Origin: Thermoanaerobacterales bacterium
GTDB taxonomy: Bacteria; Actinomycetota; Acidimicrobiia; Acidimicrobiales; JACDCH01
Assembly: GCA_017577565.1 (NCBI GenBank)
Contig: PKRH01000050.1
Location: forward strand, 1-23,428
DNA: 23,428 nucleotides
Direction: 5' to 3'
Shown here: one piece after another, positions 16,041-23,406 of the stretch
Layout: the number at the start of each line of letters is the position of its first letter
Position numbering within the stretch: position 1 is the stretch's first letter
The notes under the pieces: generated by a model
What the model was told of the DNA's origin: nothing
Database searches by the model: none
The model's input: only the letters and a program-made list of their open reading frames with translations
Made by a program: the position numbers and the translations under genes

Positions 16041-16161
16041 GGTGGCCTGCGTCACTCCGGTGGTCGACCCGCCCGGCGTGTGGCACACGGCCGACGTCCA
16101 GGAACCGGGCACCGCCCTCTTCGTCACCCCCGGCCACGGCACCGAGCTCGAGCCGCGCTGA
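16021..16161 (+). pseudogene. Probable C-terminal remnant of a cupin-like protein (or 39-residue small ORF)
   Basis: Between a TGA at 16018-16020 and the TGA at 16159-16161 the plus strand reads AKVACVTPVVDPPGVWHTAD followed by VQEPGTALFVTPGHGTELEPR. Nearly every codon ends in G or C (only ACT and GAA differ). The ending pattern WHTAD-x-x-EPG-x-x-LFVTPG-x-GTE-x-x-PR resembles the C terminus of small cupin proteins. No cupin core (the HxH...E metal motif) is found upstream, where the HTH promoter and gene occupy the other strand, so this looks like a truncated relic. A GTG at 16042 could start a 39-residue product but has no Shine-Dalgarno. Confidence 0.4.
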
Positions 16162-16185
16162 GCCCGGCCGCCGCCCGGCCCCGGG

Positions 16186-19164
16186 TCAGGGCAGCGGGGT
16201 CTCGGCCATCGGCGCCGCGCCGAGCGCCGCCATCTCCCGGCGGCCCCGCTCGGCGTGCTCGCCGCCGGCCAGGACGAGCGTGCGGGCCCACTGGTAGCGG
16301 CAGCCGGTCGGGGCCAGGTCGGCGGCGATCGCCACCAGGCGGTCCCGGTCGCCGGCGGCGAGGGCGGCGGCCCGCTCGACCATGGCGGCGGCGATGCGGT
16401 TGGGCCCGGCGTGGCGACGGGCCCGCGCGATGCGGTCGGCGGCGTCGGGCGCGCCGACGAGCACGGCCGACTCGGCGTGGAGCGCCGCGTACCAGGGCCG
16501 CCACTGGCCGGTGAACCACGTGCGGAAGTCGTCGGGGTCGGTCCTCAGCCGGTGGTAGGCCTGCTCGGGGTCGCCCCGGTGGAGGGCGAGGATGGCGTCG
16601 TGGGTCGGCGCGTAGCCGGTCGAGCAGCCGTCGGCCCAGTTCAGGTCCAGGCCGAGGGCGAACGCGACCTCCCGCCACTCGGCCATCGCCTCGTCGTCGC
16701 CCCGCAGGCCCTGGACCATCGACACGGCGTAGGCCCCCTTGCCGAGGCTCGTCGCCTGGGGCCGGCCGGCCCGCTCCCACCCCTCGCGGAAGCGCGCCGC
16801 GGCGTCGAGCACCCGGGCGATCTCGCCGGCCATGGCGTCGACCTCGAGCCGCCGGCTGGTGGCGAGGTGGCCCTCCTCGAGGTGGAACGGCAGGCGCTCG
16901 AGGTCGTCGGCGTAGCGCCGTGCCGCCGCGAGGTCGCCCGCGGTCAGGGCCACCTCGGCGGCCATGCCGTAGGCGTCGGCGATCTCGAAGGCGTTGGTGG
17001 CCGAGGGCGGGAAGCCGGCCAGCAGGTCGAGGCGGCGCCGCACGGCGTCGAGGGCGGTGGCCACGTCGCCGATGGCGAGGCTGACCGCGCACAGCGCGTC
17101 GAGCGCGCTGCTCTCGAGCACCGGGTCGCCGACCTCCCGGGCCACCCGGATGGCACGCCGCGCCTCGTCCGCGGCCTCGGGCGAGGCCTCGTCGAGCTCG
17201 AACAGCAGCGCCACCCGGCGGGCCGCGGCCGTGGCCGGGTTGTGCACCGGCAGGCGCCGGGCCTCCTCGGCGAGCGGCAGGTGGCTGTCCTTCGCCGGCT
17301 TGGGCGAGATGATGCCGGGGCCCCGCAGGATCAGCTCGACGGCCTGGGACAGCGCCCGGACCGCCGTGTCGGTGTCCCCGTCGCCGAGCGCGACGTCGGC
17401 CGCCCGCCGCCACAGCGCCAGCGCGTCGGCGCCGACCTGCCGCCCGGTCGCCGCGCCGGCGGCGAGCAGCAGCGCGTCGACCTGCTCCCGCGCGTCGCCG
17501 GCGAGGTCGGCCGCGGCCTCGTAGTGGCGCTGGCACTCGACCAGCCAGCCCCGCACCAGGCAGGCCGCCGCCAGCGTCCGGGCCAGCCGGGCCGCGTCGC
17601 CCCGGTGCCCCGGCCGGCCGGAGGCCCACTTCAGCGCCGCCCGGGCGTCGTCGGCGACGGCGTCGAAGGCCTGCCGCCACCCGGCCAGCGGGTCGTCGCC
17701 GGCGAGGACCTCGCCGAGGGTCAGGGCGCCCCGCTCGGCGAGGTCGGCCGTCAGCCGCCGGAACCGGTCGAGGTGGCGCCGCCGCACGAGGTCGAGCTCG
17801 TCGCCCGGCGACGCACCGTCGGCACCGGCCTCGGGCGCCGGGGTGGCCGCCATCTTCTCGACGCCGTGCTGGCGGATGCTGTCGAGCGCCCGGTAGCGGG
17901 TGACCGGTCCGGGCACGACGACGAGCAGGCTGTGCTCGACCAGCCGGGCGAGGCCGGCGGCGACCGCGCCGGGGTCGACCGGCTCGAACCCGGCGACCGC
18001 GACCCCGTCGTCGACCGTGAAGGCCGAGGCGAACACGGCGACCCGCCGGAGCAGCGCCTGGTCGGCCGGGCCCAGCAGGTTGTAGCTCCAGTCGATCGCC
18101 GACCGCAGCGAGCGGTGGCGGGCGTCGGCCCGGGGCCCGCCGGCCAGCAGCGTCAGCCGCTCGGACAGCCCGGCCTCGATGCCGTCGAGGCCGAGGGCCG
18201 GCAGGCGGGCGGCGGCCAGCTCGATGGCGAGGGCGCTGCCCTCCAGCCGGCGGCAGATCTCGCCGATGCGGCGGCGCTCCTCCGGCGTGGGCTCGGGCGC
18301 CCCGGCCTGTCGGGCCCGCTCGACGAACAGCGCCACCGCGTCGCCCTCGCCGTGCTCGTCGGGCAGCGACAGCGGCGGCACGGCGAAGACCCACTCGAAC
18401 GGCAGCATGAGCCGGGCCTGGGTGGTGGCCAGCACGTGGAGGTCGGGGGCGGCGGCCAGGAGCCGCTCGACGAGCACGGCCACCGCCGCCACCAGGTGCT
18501 CGCAGTTGTCGAGCACGAGCAGCGCCCGCCGGCCGGCGAGGTGGGCGACCAGCGCGTCCTCGATCGAGCGCCGGCGGGGGTCGGTGATGCCCAGCGTGGC
18601 GGCGATCGTCGCGGCGAGCTGGGCCTCGTCGGTGACCGGCACGAGGTCGACGAACCAGACGCCGTCCGGCCACCGGTCGGCCTGGGCGGCGGCGACGGCC
18701 GCCGCGAGGCGGGTCTTGCCCACGCCCCCGGGGCCGGTCGCGGTGACGAGGCGGTGGGACTCGACCGCGGCGCCCAGCTCGGCCACCTCGGCGGCCCGGC
18801 CGACGAACGAGGTCAGCGGCACCGGCAGCACCCGCTGCGGGACGACCGGACCACCGGGGCCGGTGCCGTCGGCCCCGGCCCCGCCGTCGGCGCCGCTCGT
18901 GCCGGCCACCGAGCCGGCGGCGCGCCGGGCGAGCCGCGCGAGCTCCCGGCGGTCGGCGGCGCCGAGCTTGCGCAGCAGCGACGAGACGTGGCTCTCGACC
19001 GTGCGCACCGACACGAACAGCTTGGCGGCGATCTCGGCGTTGGTCGCGTGCTGGGCGACGAGCTCGAGCACCTCCGCCTCGCGCGGCGAGATCCCCGCCT
19101 CGATCAGGCTGTCGCGTGCCGGCACGCCCTCAAGTCTGCCCTGCCGGGGCCGGCGACCGGACAC
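16186..19164 (-). CDS. LuxR-family transcriptional regulator with N-terminal HTH, AAA/NB-ARC-type ATPase and helical repeats
   Basis: This 992-residue regulator starts with a LuxR-type HTH at about residues 22-80 (ISPREAEVLELVAQHATNAEIAAKLFVSVRTVESHVSSLLRKLG). A Gly/Ala linker leads to a signal-transduction ATPase with Walker A GPGGVGKT (144-151), Walker B LLVLDN (215-220), and the sensor-like TTQARLMLPFEWVFAVPPLSLP and SALAIELAAARLPAL segments typical of AfsR/SARP-related ATPases. From about residue 450 it is TPR-like helical repeats. Such proteins usually sense a ligand through the ATPase/TPR part. The GTG at 19164 gives the longest product; GTG near 19125 (VPARDSL) is possible. It is transcribed divergently from the oxygenase gene 35 bp away and may control it. 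Confidence 0.92.
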   Translation of the reverse strand: MSGRRPRQGRLEGVPARDSLIEAGISPREAEVLELVAQHATNAEIAAKLFVSVRTVESHVSSLLRKLGAADRRELARLARRAAGSVAGTSGADGGAGADGTGPGGPVVPQRVLPVPLTSFVGRAAEVAELGAAVESHRLVTATGPGGVGKTRLAAAVAAAQADRWPDGVWFVDLVPVTDEAQLAATIAATLGITDPRRRSIEDALVAHLAGRRALLVLDNCEHLVAAVAVLVERLLAAAPDLHVLATTQARLMLPFEWVFAVPPLSLPDEHGEGDAVALFVERARQAGAPEPTPEERRRIGEICRRLEGSALAIELAAARLPALGLDGIEAGLSERLTLLAGGPRADARHRSLRSAIDWSYNLLGPADQALLRRVAVFASAFTVDDGVAVAGFEPVDPGAVAAGLARLVEHSLLVVVPGPVTRYRALDSIRQHGVEKMAATPAPEAGADGASPGDELDLVRRRHLDRFRRLTADLAERGALTLGEVLAGDDPLAGWRQAFDAVADDARAALKWASGRPGHRGDAARLARTLAAACLVRGWLVECQRHYEAAADLAGDAREQVDALLLAAGAATGRQVGADALALWRRAADVALGDGDTDTAVRALSQAVELILRGPGIISPKPAKDSHLPLAEEARRLPVHNPATAAARRVALLFELDEASPEAADEARRAIRVAREVGDPVLESSALDALCAVSLAIGDVATALDAVRRRLDLLAGFPPSATNAFEIADAYGMAAEVALTAGDLAAARRYADDLERLPFHLEEGHLATSRRLEVDAMAGEIARVLDAAARFREGWERAGRPQATSLGKGAYAVSMVQGLRGDDEAMAEWREVAFALGLDLNWADGCSTGYAPTHDAILALHRGDPEQAYHRLRTDPDDFRTWFTGQWRPWYAALHAESAVLVGAPDAADRIARARRHAGPNRIAAAMVERAAALAAGDRDRLVAIAADLAPTGCRYQWARTLVLAGGEHAERGRREMAALGAAPMAETPLP

Positions 19165-19184
19165 GTTGCCCCGCGCACCCTGGG

Positions 19185-19190
19185 TAGGTT
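19185..19190 (+). promoter_or_regulatory. -10 box (TAGGTT) of the 2-oxoglutarate oxygenase gene
   Basis: TAGGTT lies 9 nt before the GTG start and there is no Shine-Dalgarno between them, suggesting a very short or absent 5' leader. It sits in the 35-bp divergent gap shared with the LuxR-type regulator. Confidence 0.35.
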
Positions 19191-19199
19191 GGCCCGCCG

Positions 19200-20225
19200 G
19201 TGGACGAACTGCCCGTCATCGACGTCGGCCCCCTCGTGGGGCGCGGCGACGGCGACCCCCGTGCCGTCGGGGCCGCCATCGACGCCGCCTGCCGGGAGGT
19301 GGGGTTCTTCCTCGTCACCGGCCACGGGGTCCCGCCGGAGCTGGTGGCCCGCGTCGAGGAGGGCGCCCGGCGCCTGTTCGCGCTGCCGGAGCGGGCGAAG
19401 GCGGCCGTGTCGATGGCCGTCGGCGGCCGGGCGTGGCGGGGGTGGTTCCCGCTCGGCGGCGAGCTGACCGCGGGCGTGCCCGACGCCAAGGAGGGCTTCT
19501 ACCTGGGCGCCGAGCTGCCGCCCGACCACCCCCGGGTCCGGGCGGGCGTGCCGCTGCACGGGCCCAACCTGTTCCCGGCCGAGCTGCCCGACCTGCGCCC
19601 CACGGTGCTCGCCTACCTGGACGAGATGACCAGGCTCGGCCACGCGCTCGTGCGGGGTGTCGCGCTGGGGCTCGGCCTGGAGGCCGACTGGTTCGAGCGC
19701 CACCTGACCGGCGACCCGACGGTCCTGCTGCGGTTCTTCCGCTACCCGCCGGCCCGGGACGCGGGGGAGGACCGCTGGGGCGTCGGCGAGCACACCGACT
19801 ACGGCCTGCTCACGATCCTGCACCAGGACGGGGTCGGCGGCCTCCAGGTCCACGGGCCCGACGGCTGGGTCACGGTGCCGCCCCGGCCGGGCGCCTTCGT
19901 CTGCAACCTGGGCGACATGCTCGAGCGGCTCACCCGTGGCCGCTACCGCTCCACGCCGCACCGCGTCCGCAACGACGGCGACACCGACCGCCTGTCCATC
20001 CCGTTCTTCTTCGACCCGGCCTGGGACGCCGAGGTCGTGCCGATCCCGCTGGAGGGGGCGCCCCCGGCGCCCCGCCGCCCCCGCTGGGACGGCGCCGACC
20101 TCGAGGCGTTCGAGGGCACCTACGGCGAGTACCTGCTGGCCAAGGTCCGCCGGGTGTTCCCGGACCTGTTCGCCGCGGCCGTCGAGGGCGAGGGCAGGGG
20201 TTCACCGGGCGCCGACGGTCCGTAG
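19200..20225 (+). CDS. 2-oxoglutarate/Fe(II)-dependent oxygenase, isopenicillin N synthase-like
   Basis: This 341-residue oxygenase has the DIOX_N domain (LPVIDVGPLV...REVGFFLVTGHGVP, residues 4-45) and a 2OG-FeII_Oxy core. The iron ligands are His198 and Asp200 in GEHTDYGLLTIL and His254 in STPHRV. Arg264-x-Ser266 (DRLSIPFFFDP) is the usual 2-oxoglutarate carboxylate anchor. The fold matches plant and fungal DOXC-type enzymes that hydroxylate or desaturate small molecules. The substrate is unknown, and no biosynthetic cluster surrounds it. The last 15 residues are an Ala/Gly/Glu tail. It is divergent from the large LuxR-type regulator, a plausible controller. Confidence 0.94.
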   Translation: MDELPVIDVGPLVGRGDGDPRAVGAAIDAACREVGFFLVTGHGVPPELVARVEEGARRLFALPERAKAAVSMAVGGRAWRGWFPLGGELTAGVPDAKEGFYLGAELPPDHPRVRAGVPLHGPNLFPAELPDLRPTVLAYLDEMTRLGHALVRGVALGLGLEADWFERHLTGDPTVLLRFFRYPPARDAGEDRWGVGEHTDYGLLTILHQDGVGGLQVHGPDGWVTVPPRPGAFVCNLGDMLERLTRGRYRSTPHRVRNDGDTDRLSIPFFFDPAWDAEVVPIPLEGAPPAPRRPRWDGADLEAFEGTYGEYLLAKVRRVFPDLFAAAVEGEGRGSPGADGP

Positions 20226-20259
20226 CGCACCGCGCGCCCGGCGCGACGGCACCGATCGC

Positions 20260-20353
20260 TCCCTGACCGGTCCGTGACCGGTCCGTGGCGCCTCCGTGGT
20301 GACTCCGTGGCGGGTCCGTGGCCCGTCCGTGGTGGTTCCGTGGACCTCACGGA
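20260..20353. repeat. Eight tandem 11-bp repeats (TCCGTGG + 4 variable bases) ending in an inverted half-site
   Basis: Units start at 20260, 20271, 20282, 20293, 20304, 20315, 20326 and 20337, with no change in spacing. The first seven bases are TCCCTGA, TCCGTGA and then six times TCCGTGG; the last four bases vary freely (CCGG, CCGG, CGCC, TGAC, CGGG, CCCG, TGGT, ACCT). Right after unit 8 comes CACGGA (20348-20353), the inverted complement of TCCGTG, giving a 6-bp dyad around a 5-nt centre. The array is 34 nt after the oxygenase stop and ends 60 nt before the small basic-protein gene. Seven conserved plus four variable bases is the pattern of PhoB/PhoP-type direct-repeat boxes, so a regulator-binding array is the leading reading. 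Confidence 0.85.
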
Positions 20354-20413
20354 TGGCGCCGTGCGCCCGTTCCTCCATCGTCGAGGGGCGAGATGACGCG
20401 GAGGTGGCCCCCG

Positions 20414-20545
20414 GTGAACCACGACGAGACGATCTTCATGGCGGAGCAGCGGCGTGGCGAGCTCCTGGCGTCCGCTCGGGCGGTGCGCCGACGGCGCCCG
20501 GGTCGTGGGCGGCGGTTCCTGCTGTTCAGACGGCGCAGCGGCTGA
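20414..20545 (+). CDS. Small Arg-rich protein (43 residues)
   Basis: The product reads VNHDETIFMAEQRRGELLAS, then ARAVRRRRPGRGRRFLLFRRRSG. An acidic N-terminal helix with AEQRRGELLASARA is followed by a strongly basic tail. Short proteins with a xxAEQRRxELLxxA helix and an Arg-rich end are common in actinomycete genomes and have no known function. GTG 20414 has an excellent Shine-Dalgarno (GGAGGTG, 7 nt spacing), which supports translation and fixes the start over upstream alternatives in the same frame. It lies directly downstream of the 11-bp repeat array and 66 nt before the GH5 gene. Confidence 0.65.
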   Translation: MNHDETIFMAEQRRGELLASARAVRRRRPGRGRRFLLFRRRSG

Positions 20546-20598
20546 CCGCCCGCCCCACCCGTCCGCCAGGCCGGTGGCGCCGGCACCCTGCGCCGCGG

Positions 20599-20604
20599 TA
20601 GGCA
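20599..20604 (+). promoter_or_regulatory. Possible -10 box (TAGGCA) of the GH5 gene
   Basis: TAGGCA (one mismatch to TANNNT) is followed by 7 nt and the GTG start. No Shine-Dalgarno is visible, so a leaderless start is plausible. Confidence 0.3.
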
Positions 20605-20611
20605 GGGCCCC

Positions 20612-22171
20612 GTGGGGGCCTCACACCGTGGAGGGGCGCGGCGCGCCGCGGCGATCGCGACCGCGCTCCTCGTCGCCAGCGCGTGCAGCGGGGACGACGG
20701 CGCCGCCGGCCCGGCGGCGGACGCGGGCGAGGGCGCCGACGGCGGCGCCGCCTGCACCGGCGCCCTGGAGGCGCCCGACCCGCGCTTCGTCGTCGACGAC
20801 TGCGGGCGGGTGCTGGTCCTGCGGGGGACCAACGTCGCCAGCGCCAACAAGGGCGACTCGGTCGACGACCGGCACCTCCCCGACAGCGTCGAGTCGCAGG
20901 AGCACCTCGCCGGCTTCGGCTGGAACGGCGTCCGCTTCCTCATCTCCTGGGGCGCGGTCGAGCCGGCGCCCGGCGAGTACGACGAGGGCTACCTCGACGA
21001 GCTGGAGACGTGGATGGACTGGTACGCGGACCACGGCGTCCACGTCGTGCTCGACATGCACCAGGACGTCTACGGCTGGGCGGTCGGCGGGAACGGGGCG
21101 CCCGACTGGGCGGTCGAGACCGACGGCCTCGAGCCCCAGCCGCTGGCCGAGGGGCAGCCGTGGTACCTGGCGGCCGCCGACCCCGCCGTCCAGGCCGCCT
21201 ACCGCAACTTCTGGCACCCCGAGCGCGGGCACCCGGAGCTGCAGGACCACTTCTTCGCGGCGTGGGCGCACGTGGCCGAGCGCTTCGCCGACCACCCGGC
21301 GGTGATCGGCTACGACCTGTTCAACGAGCCCGTCTTCGCCAACGGCGACCTGGCCGAGACGCTGGCCGTCCAGGAGGAGGCGGCCGCCGGCCGGTTCCGG
21401 AACGAGACCCTGACCGCGTTCATGCAGCGGGGCGTCGAGACGATCCGGGCGGTCGACGACGACGCCTGGGTGTTCGTGCAGCCCACGTCGCTCCTCAACG
21501 CCTTCCCCTACGCCGGCGACCTGGAGGCGGCGGGGATCCGCGACCCGCGCCCCGAGGGCCCGCGCCTCGGCTACGCGCCCCACCTCTACGAGCCGGCGGT
21601 CCACGACGGCCACGGGTACGCGCCCGACAGCCCCTACGTCGCCCGGTGGGAGGAGCTGCGGGTCGCGGAGGCCGAGGCCCTGGAGGCGACGCTGTACATC
21701 GGCGAGCTCGGCGGCCCGCCCGACCAGGACGGCATGGCGGCCTACGCGGCGGACGTGCTGGCCATGGCGGACCGGGCGATGGCGGGGTGGGCCCAGTGGT
21801 CGTGGGACCCGGCCGAGAGCCCCGACGGTGCCTGGTCGCCGGTCACCGTCGACGGCGAGCTGACCGACTGGGGCCGGTGGCTGGCGCGGGTGCAGCCCCG
21901 GGCCGTCGCCGGCGTCCCCACCGGGTTCTCGTGGGACCCGGGCGCCTCGGTGTTCCGCATGTCCTGGACGGAGCGGGAGGGCGTCGTCGGCCCCACCGAG
22001 CTCGCCGCGCCGGTGGCGGCGTGGGACGGCGAGGTCGAGGTCGTGCTCGACGGCGAGGTGCTCGACGTCGAGGTCGACGAGGAGCGGGGTGTGATCGAGC
22101 TGGACCCCTCGGACCCGGGCCCCGACCACGAGGTCTGCGTGCGCTGGGGCCGCGAGGCCGGGCCCTGCTGA
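20612..22171 (+). CDS. GH5 family endoglycoceramidase-like lipoprotein
   Basis: This 519-residue exported glycoside hydrolase has a signal peptide (basic RGGARR, then AAAIATALLVASAC) with a probable lipidation Cys25; the -3 residue of the lipobox is Ala rather than the usual Leu. A Gly/Ala/Asp linker leads to a TIM barrel opening with VLRGTNVASANKGD. The barrel carries LDMHQDVYG (147-155) and GGNGAPDWAVETDG, typical of endoglycoceramidase-type GH5 enzymes, the acid/base Glu239 in YDLFNEP and the nucleophile Glu365 in YIGELGG. The C-terminal 90 residues form a beta-rich domain, also usual in this group. Such enzymes release the glycan from glycolipids; the natural substrate here is unknown. 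Convergent with a second glycosidase. Confidence 0.92.
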   Translation: MGASHRGGARRAAAIATALLVASACSGDDGAAGPAADAGEGADGGAACTGALEAPDPRFVVDDCGRVLVLRGTNVASANKGDSVDDRHLPDSVESQEHLAGFGWNGVRFLISWGAVEPAPGEYDEGYLDELETWMDWYADHGVHVVLDMHQDVYGWAVGGNGAPDWAVETDGLEPQPLAEGQPWYLAAADPAVQAAYRNFWHPERGHPELQDHFFAAWAHVAERFADHPAVIGYDLFNEPVFANGDLAETLAVQEEAAAGRFRNETLTAFMQRGVETIRAVDDDAWVFVQPTSLLNAFPYAGDLEAAGIRDPRPEGPRLGYAPHLYEPAVHDGHGYAPDSPYVARWEELRVAEAEALEATLYIGELGGPPDQDGMAAYAADVLAMADRAMAGWAQWSWDPAESPDGAWSPVTVDGELTDWGRWLARVQPRAVAGVPTGFSWDPGASVFRMSWTEREGVVGPTELAAPVAAWDGEVEVVLDGEVLDVEVDEERGVIELDPSDPGPDHEVCVRWGREAGPC

Positions 22172-22197
22172 GCCCGCTGCCCGCGGCGGCTGCGGCG

Positions 22198-22231
22198 GGC
22201 CCGCGCCCCGGCTCAGCCGCGGGCGCGGGCC
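22198..22231. terminator. Bidirectional hairpin between convergent glycosidase genes
   Basis: Perfect 11-bp arms GGCCCGCGCCC (22198-22208) and GGGCGCGGGCC (22221-22231) enclose a 12-nt loop that itself contains the dyad CGGCT-C-AGCCG. It lies 26 nt past the GH5 stop and overlaps the last codons and stop of the minus-strand gene. It could end transcripts from both sides. Confidence 0.55.
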
Positions 22232-23406
22232 AGGGCGGCGAGCGCGTCGGCGGCCCGCCGGGGCCGGCGGGCGGTGTCGAAGAGGCCGACCTCGGTCGTG
22301 CGGCCCACCGGCACGGTCAGGGCCGTGTCCCAGTCCACCTGGTCGCCCCGGCTGTACCAGCAGACGCCCCGGACCGGCAGGCCCCGGTCCCGCAGCCGGT
22401 CGAGCGCCGCCACCAGCGCCTCGAACCACGCCGGCCCCTCGTCGGCCGGCAGGCCGAGGTTCGACGTCTCGGCCACCCAGAAGGGCACGCCGTAGCGGGC
22501 GTGCCACTCGGCGGCCGTCGCCTCGTAGGCCGCGACGCGATCCCCGATCGTCACCGGCCGCTCGGCGCGCCGGCCCCGGGCGCCGACGCTGACCGGGTAG
22601 AGGTCGTGGCCGGCGACGACGCGGTCGGGGGCGATGGCCAGGGGGACGAGCTCGGCGATGCGGTCGAGCACGGCGGCGCCCACCGCCCGCTCCAGGCGGT
22701 CGGCGCCGACGAGGGGCTCGCGGCCCAGGTGGAGGTCCCACACCGCCCACTGCAGCGCCCGGTCGGCCGCCGCGGCGGCGACCGCCTCCTCGTCGTCGGG
22801 GTCGACGAGGTCGCAGCCGAACCCCTCGGCCCCGACCCACCAGCCGTCCCGGTCGGCCCGGATGCGGGCCAGGGCCTCGAGGTCGGCCAGCACGACGTGG
22901 GCCAGCGCCACCAGGTAGTCGTCGACCGAGGCCCGGCGGTCGTTCCACATGCCGAGCAGCGCCGAGAACGAGGCGGTCACCTGCGGCTCGTTGACCGGGG
23001 TGAACCAGCGGGGCTCGGGGTAGCGGGCCAGGAAGGCGTCGACGTAGCGGCGGAAGCCGTCCACCCACGCGGGGTCGCAGAGACCGGGGTAGTGGTCGGG
23101 CAGCCCGAAGTGCAGCAGGTCGACGACCGGGGTCAGGCCGTGGCGCTCGCAGGCGGCGAGGGCCCGGTCCCACAGCGACCAGTCGTAGGTGCCAGGGGCC
23201 ACCTCGGTGCGGGCCCACGGCATGCCGTACCGCCAGACGCGGACGCCGAGGGCGGCGACGTCGGCCAGGTCGGCGTCGAGGCGGTCGAGGTGGCCGCTCG
23301 CGCCGAGCTGGTCGATCCGCACGATCCGGCCCTCGTGCAGCACGAGCGGGTCCGACGCCTCCTCGCCGGCGGCGACGGCGAAGTCCGGGAAGTCCATGGC
23401 CGCCAT
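22213..23406 (-). CDS. Clan GH-A glycosidase, GH1-like (beta-glucosidase-type)
   Basis: This 397-residue cytoplasmic TIM-barrel protein has no signal peptide. Features of GH1/clan A are the strand-2/3 region VRVWRYGMPWARTEVAPGTYDWSLWD (56-80), VVDLLHFGLPDHY (94-106), the acid/base Glu140 in FTPVNEPQ and the nucleophile Glu313 in FWVAETSNLG. It ends with the short barrel strand RGVCWYSRGDQVDW, where GH1 members place aglycone-site residues. It is 50-80 residues shorter than ordinary GH1 beta-glucosidases, and the nucleophile context (AETSN rather than TENG) is unusual, so it may form a divergent subgroup. ATG 23406 is given; ATG at residue 4 is equally possible. The promoter lies at or beyond the window edge. 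Confidence 0.85.
   Translation of the reverse strand: MAAMDFPDFAVAAGEEASDPLVLHEGRIVRIDQLGASGHLDRLDADLADVAALGVRVWRYGMPWARTEVAPGTYDWSLWDRALAACERHGLTPVVDLLHFGLPDHYPGLCDPAWVDGFRRYVDAFLARYPEPRWFTPVNEPQVTASFSALLGMWNDRRASVDDYLVALAHVVLADLEALARIRADRDGWWVGAEGFGCDLVDPDDEEAVAAAAADRALQWAVWDLHLGREPLVGADRLERAVGAAVLDRIAELVPLAIAPDRVVAGHDLYPVSVGARGRRAERPVTIGDRVAAYEATAAEWHARYGVPFWVAETSNLGLPADEGPAWFEALVAALDRLRDRGLPVRGVCWYSRGDQVDWDTALTVPVGRTTEVGLFDTARRPRRAADALAALARARG

Noticed and set aside
15982..16137. N-terminal extension of the HTH protein using the upstream in-frame start
   Set aside because: The upstream reading is composition-driven, crosses the proposed promoter, and the GTG at 15981 has a good Shine-Dalgarno directly before the fold.
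16255..19467. Plus-strand open frame of about 1070 codons opposite the LuxR-type regulator
   Set aside because: It has no recognisable domain and low-complexity composition, and the opposite strand carries intact HTH, Walker A and Walker B motifs with proper codon bias.
20260..20353. CRISPR array or phage-type repeat
   Set aside because: The units are only 11 bp with 4-bp variable parts, far too short for CRISPR repeats and spacers, and no cas genes are present.
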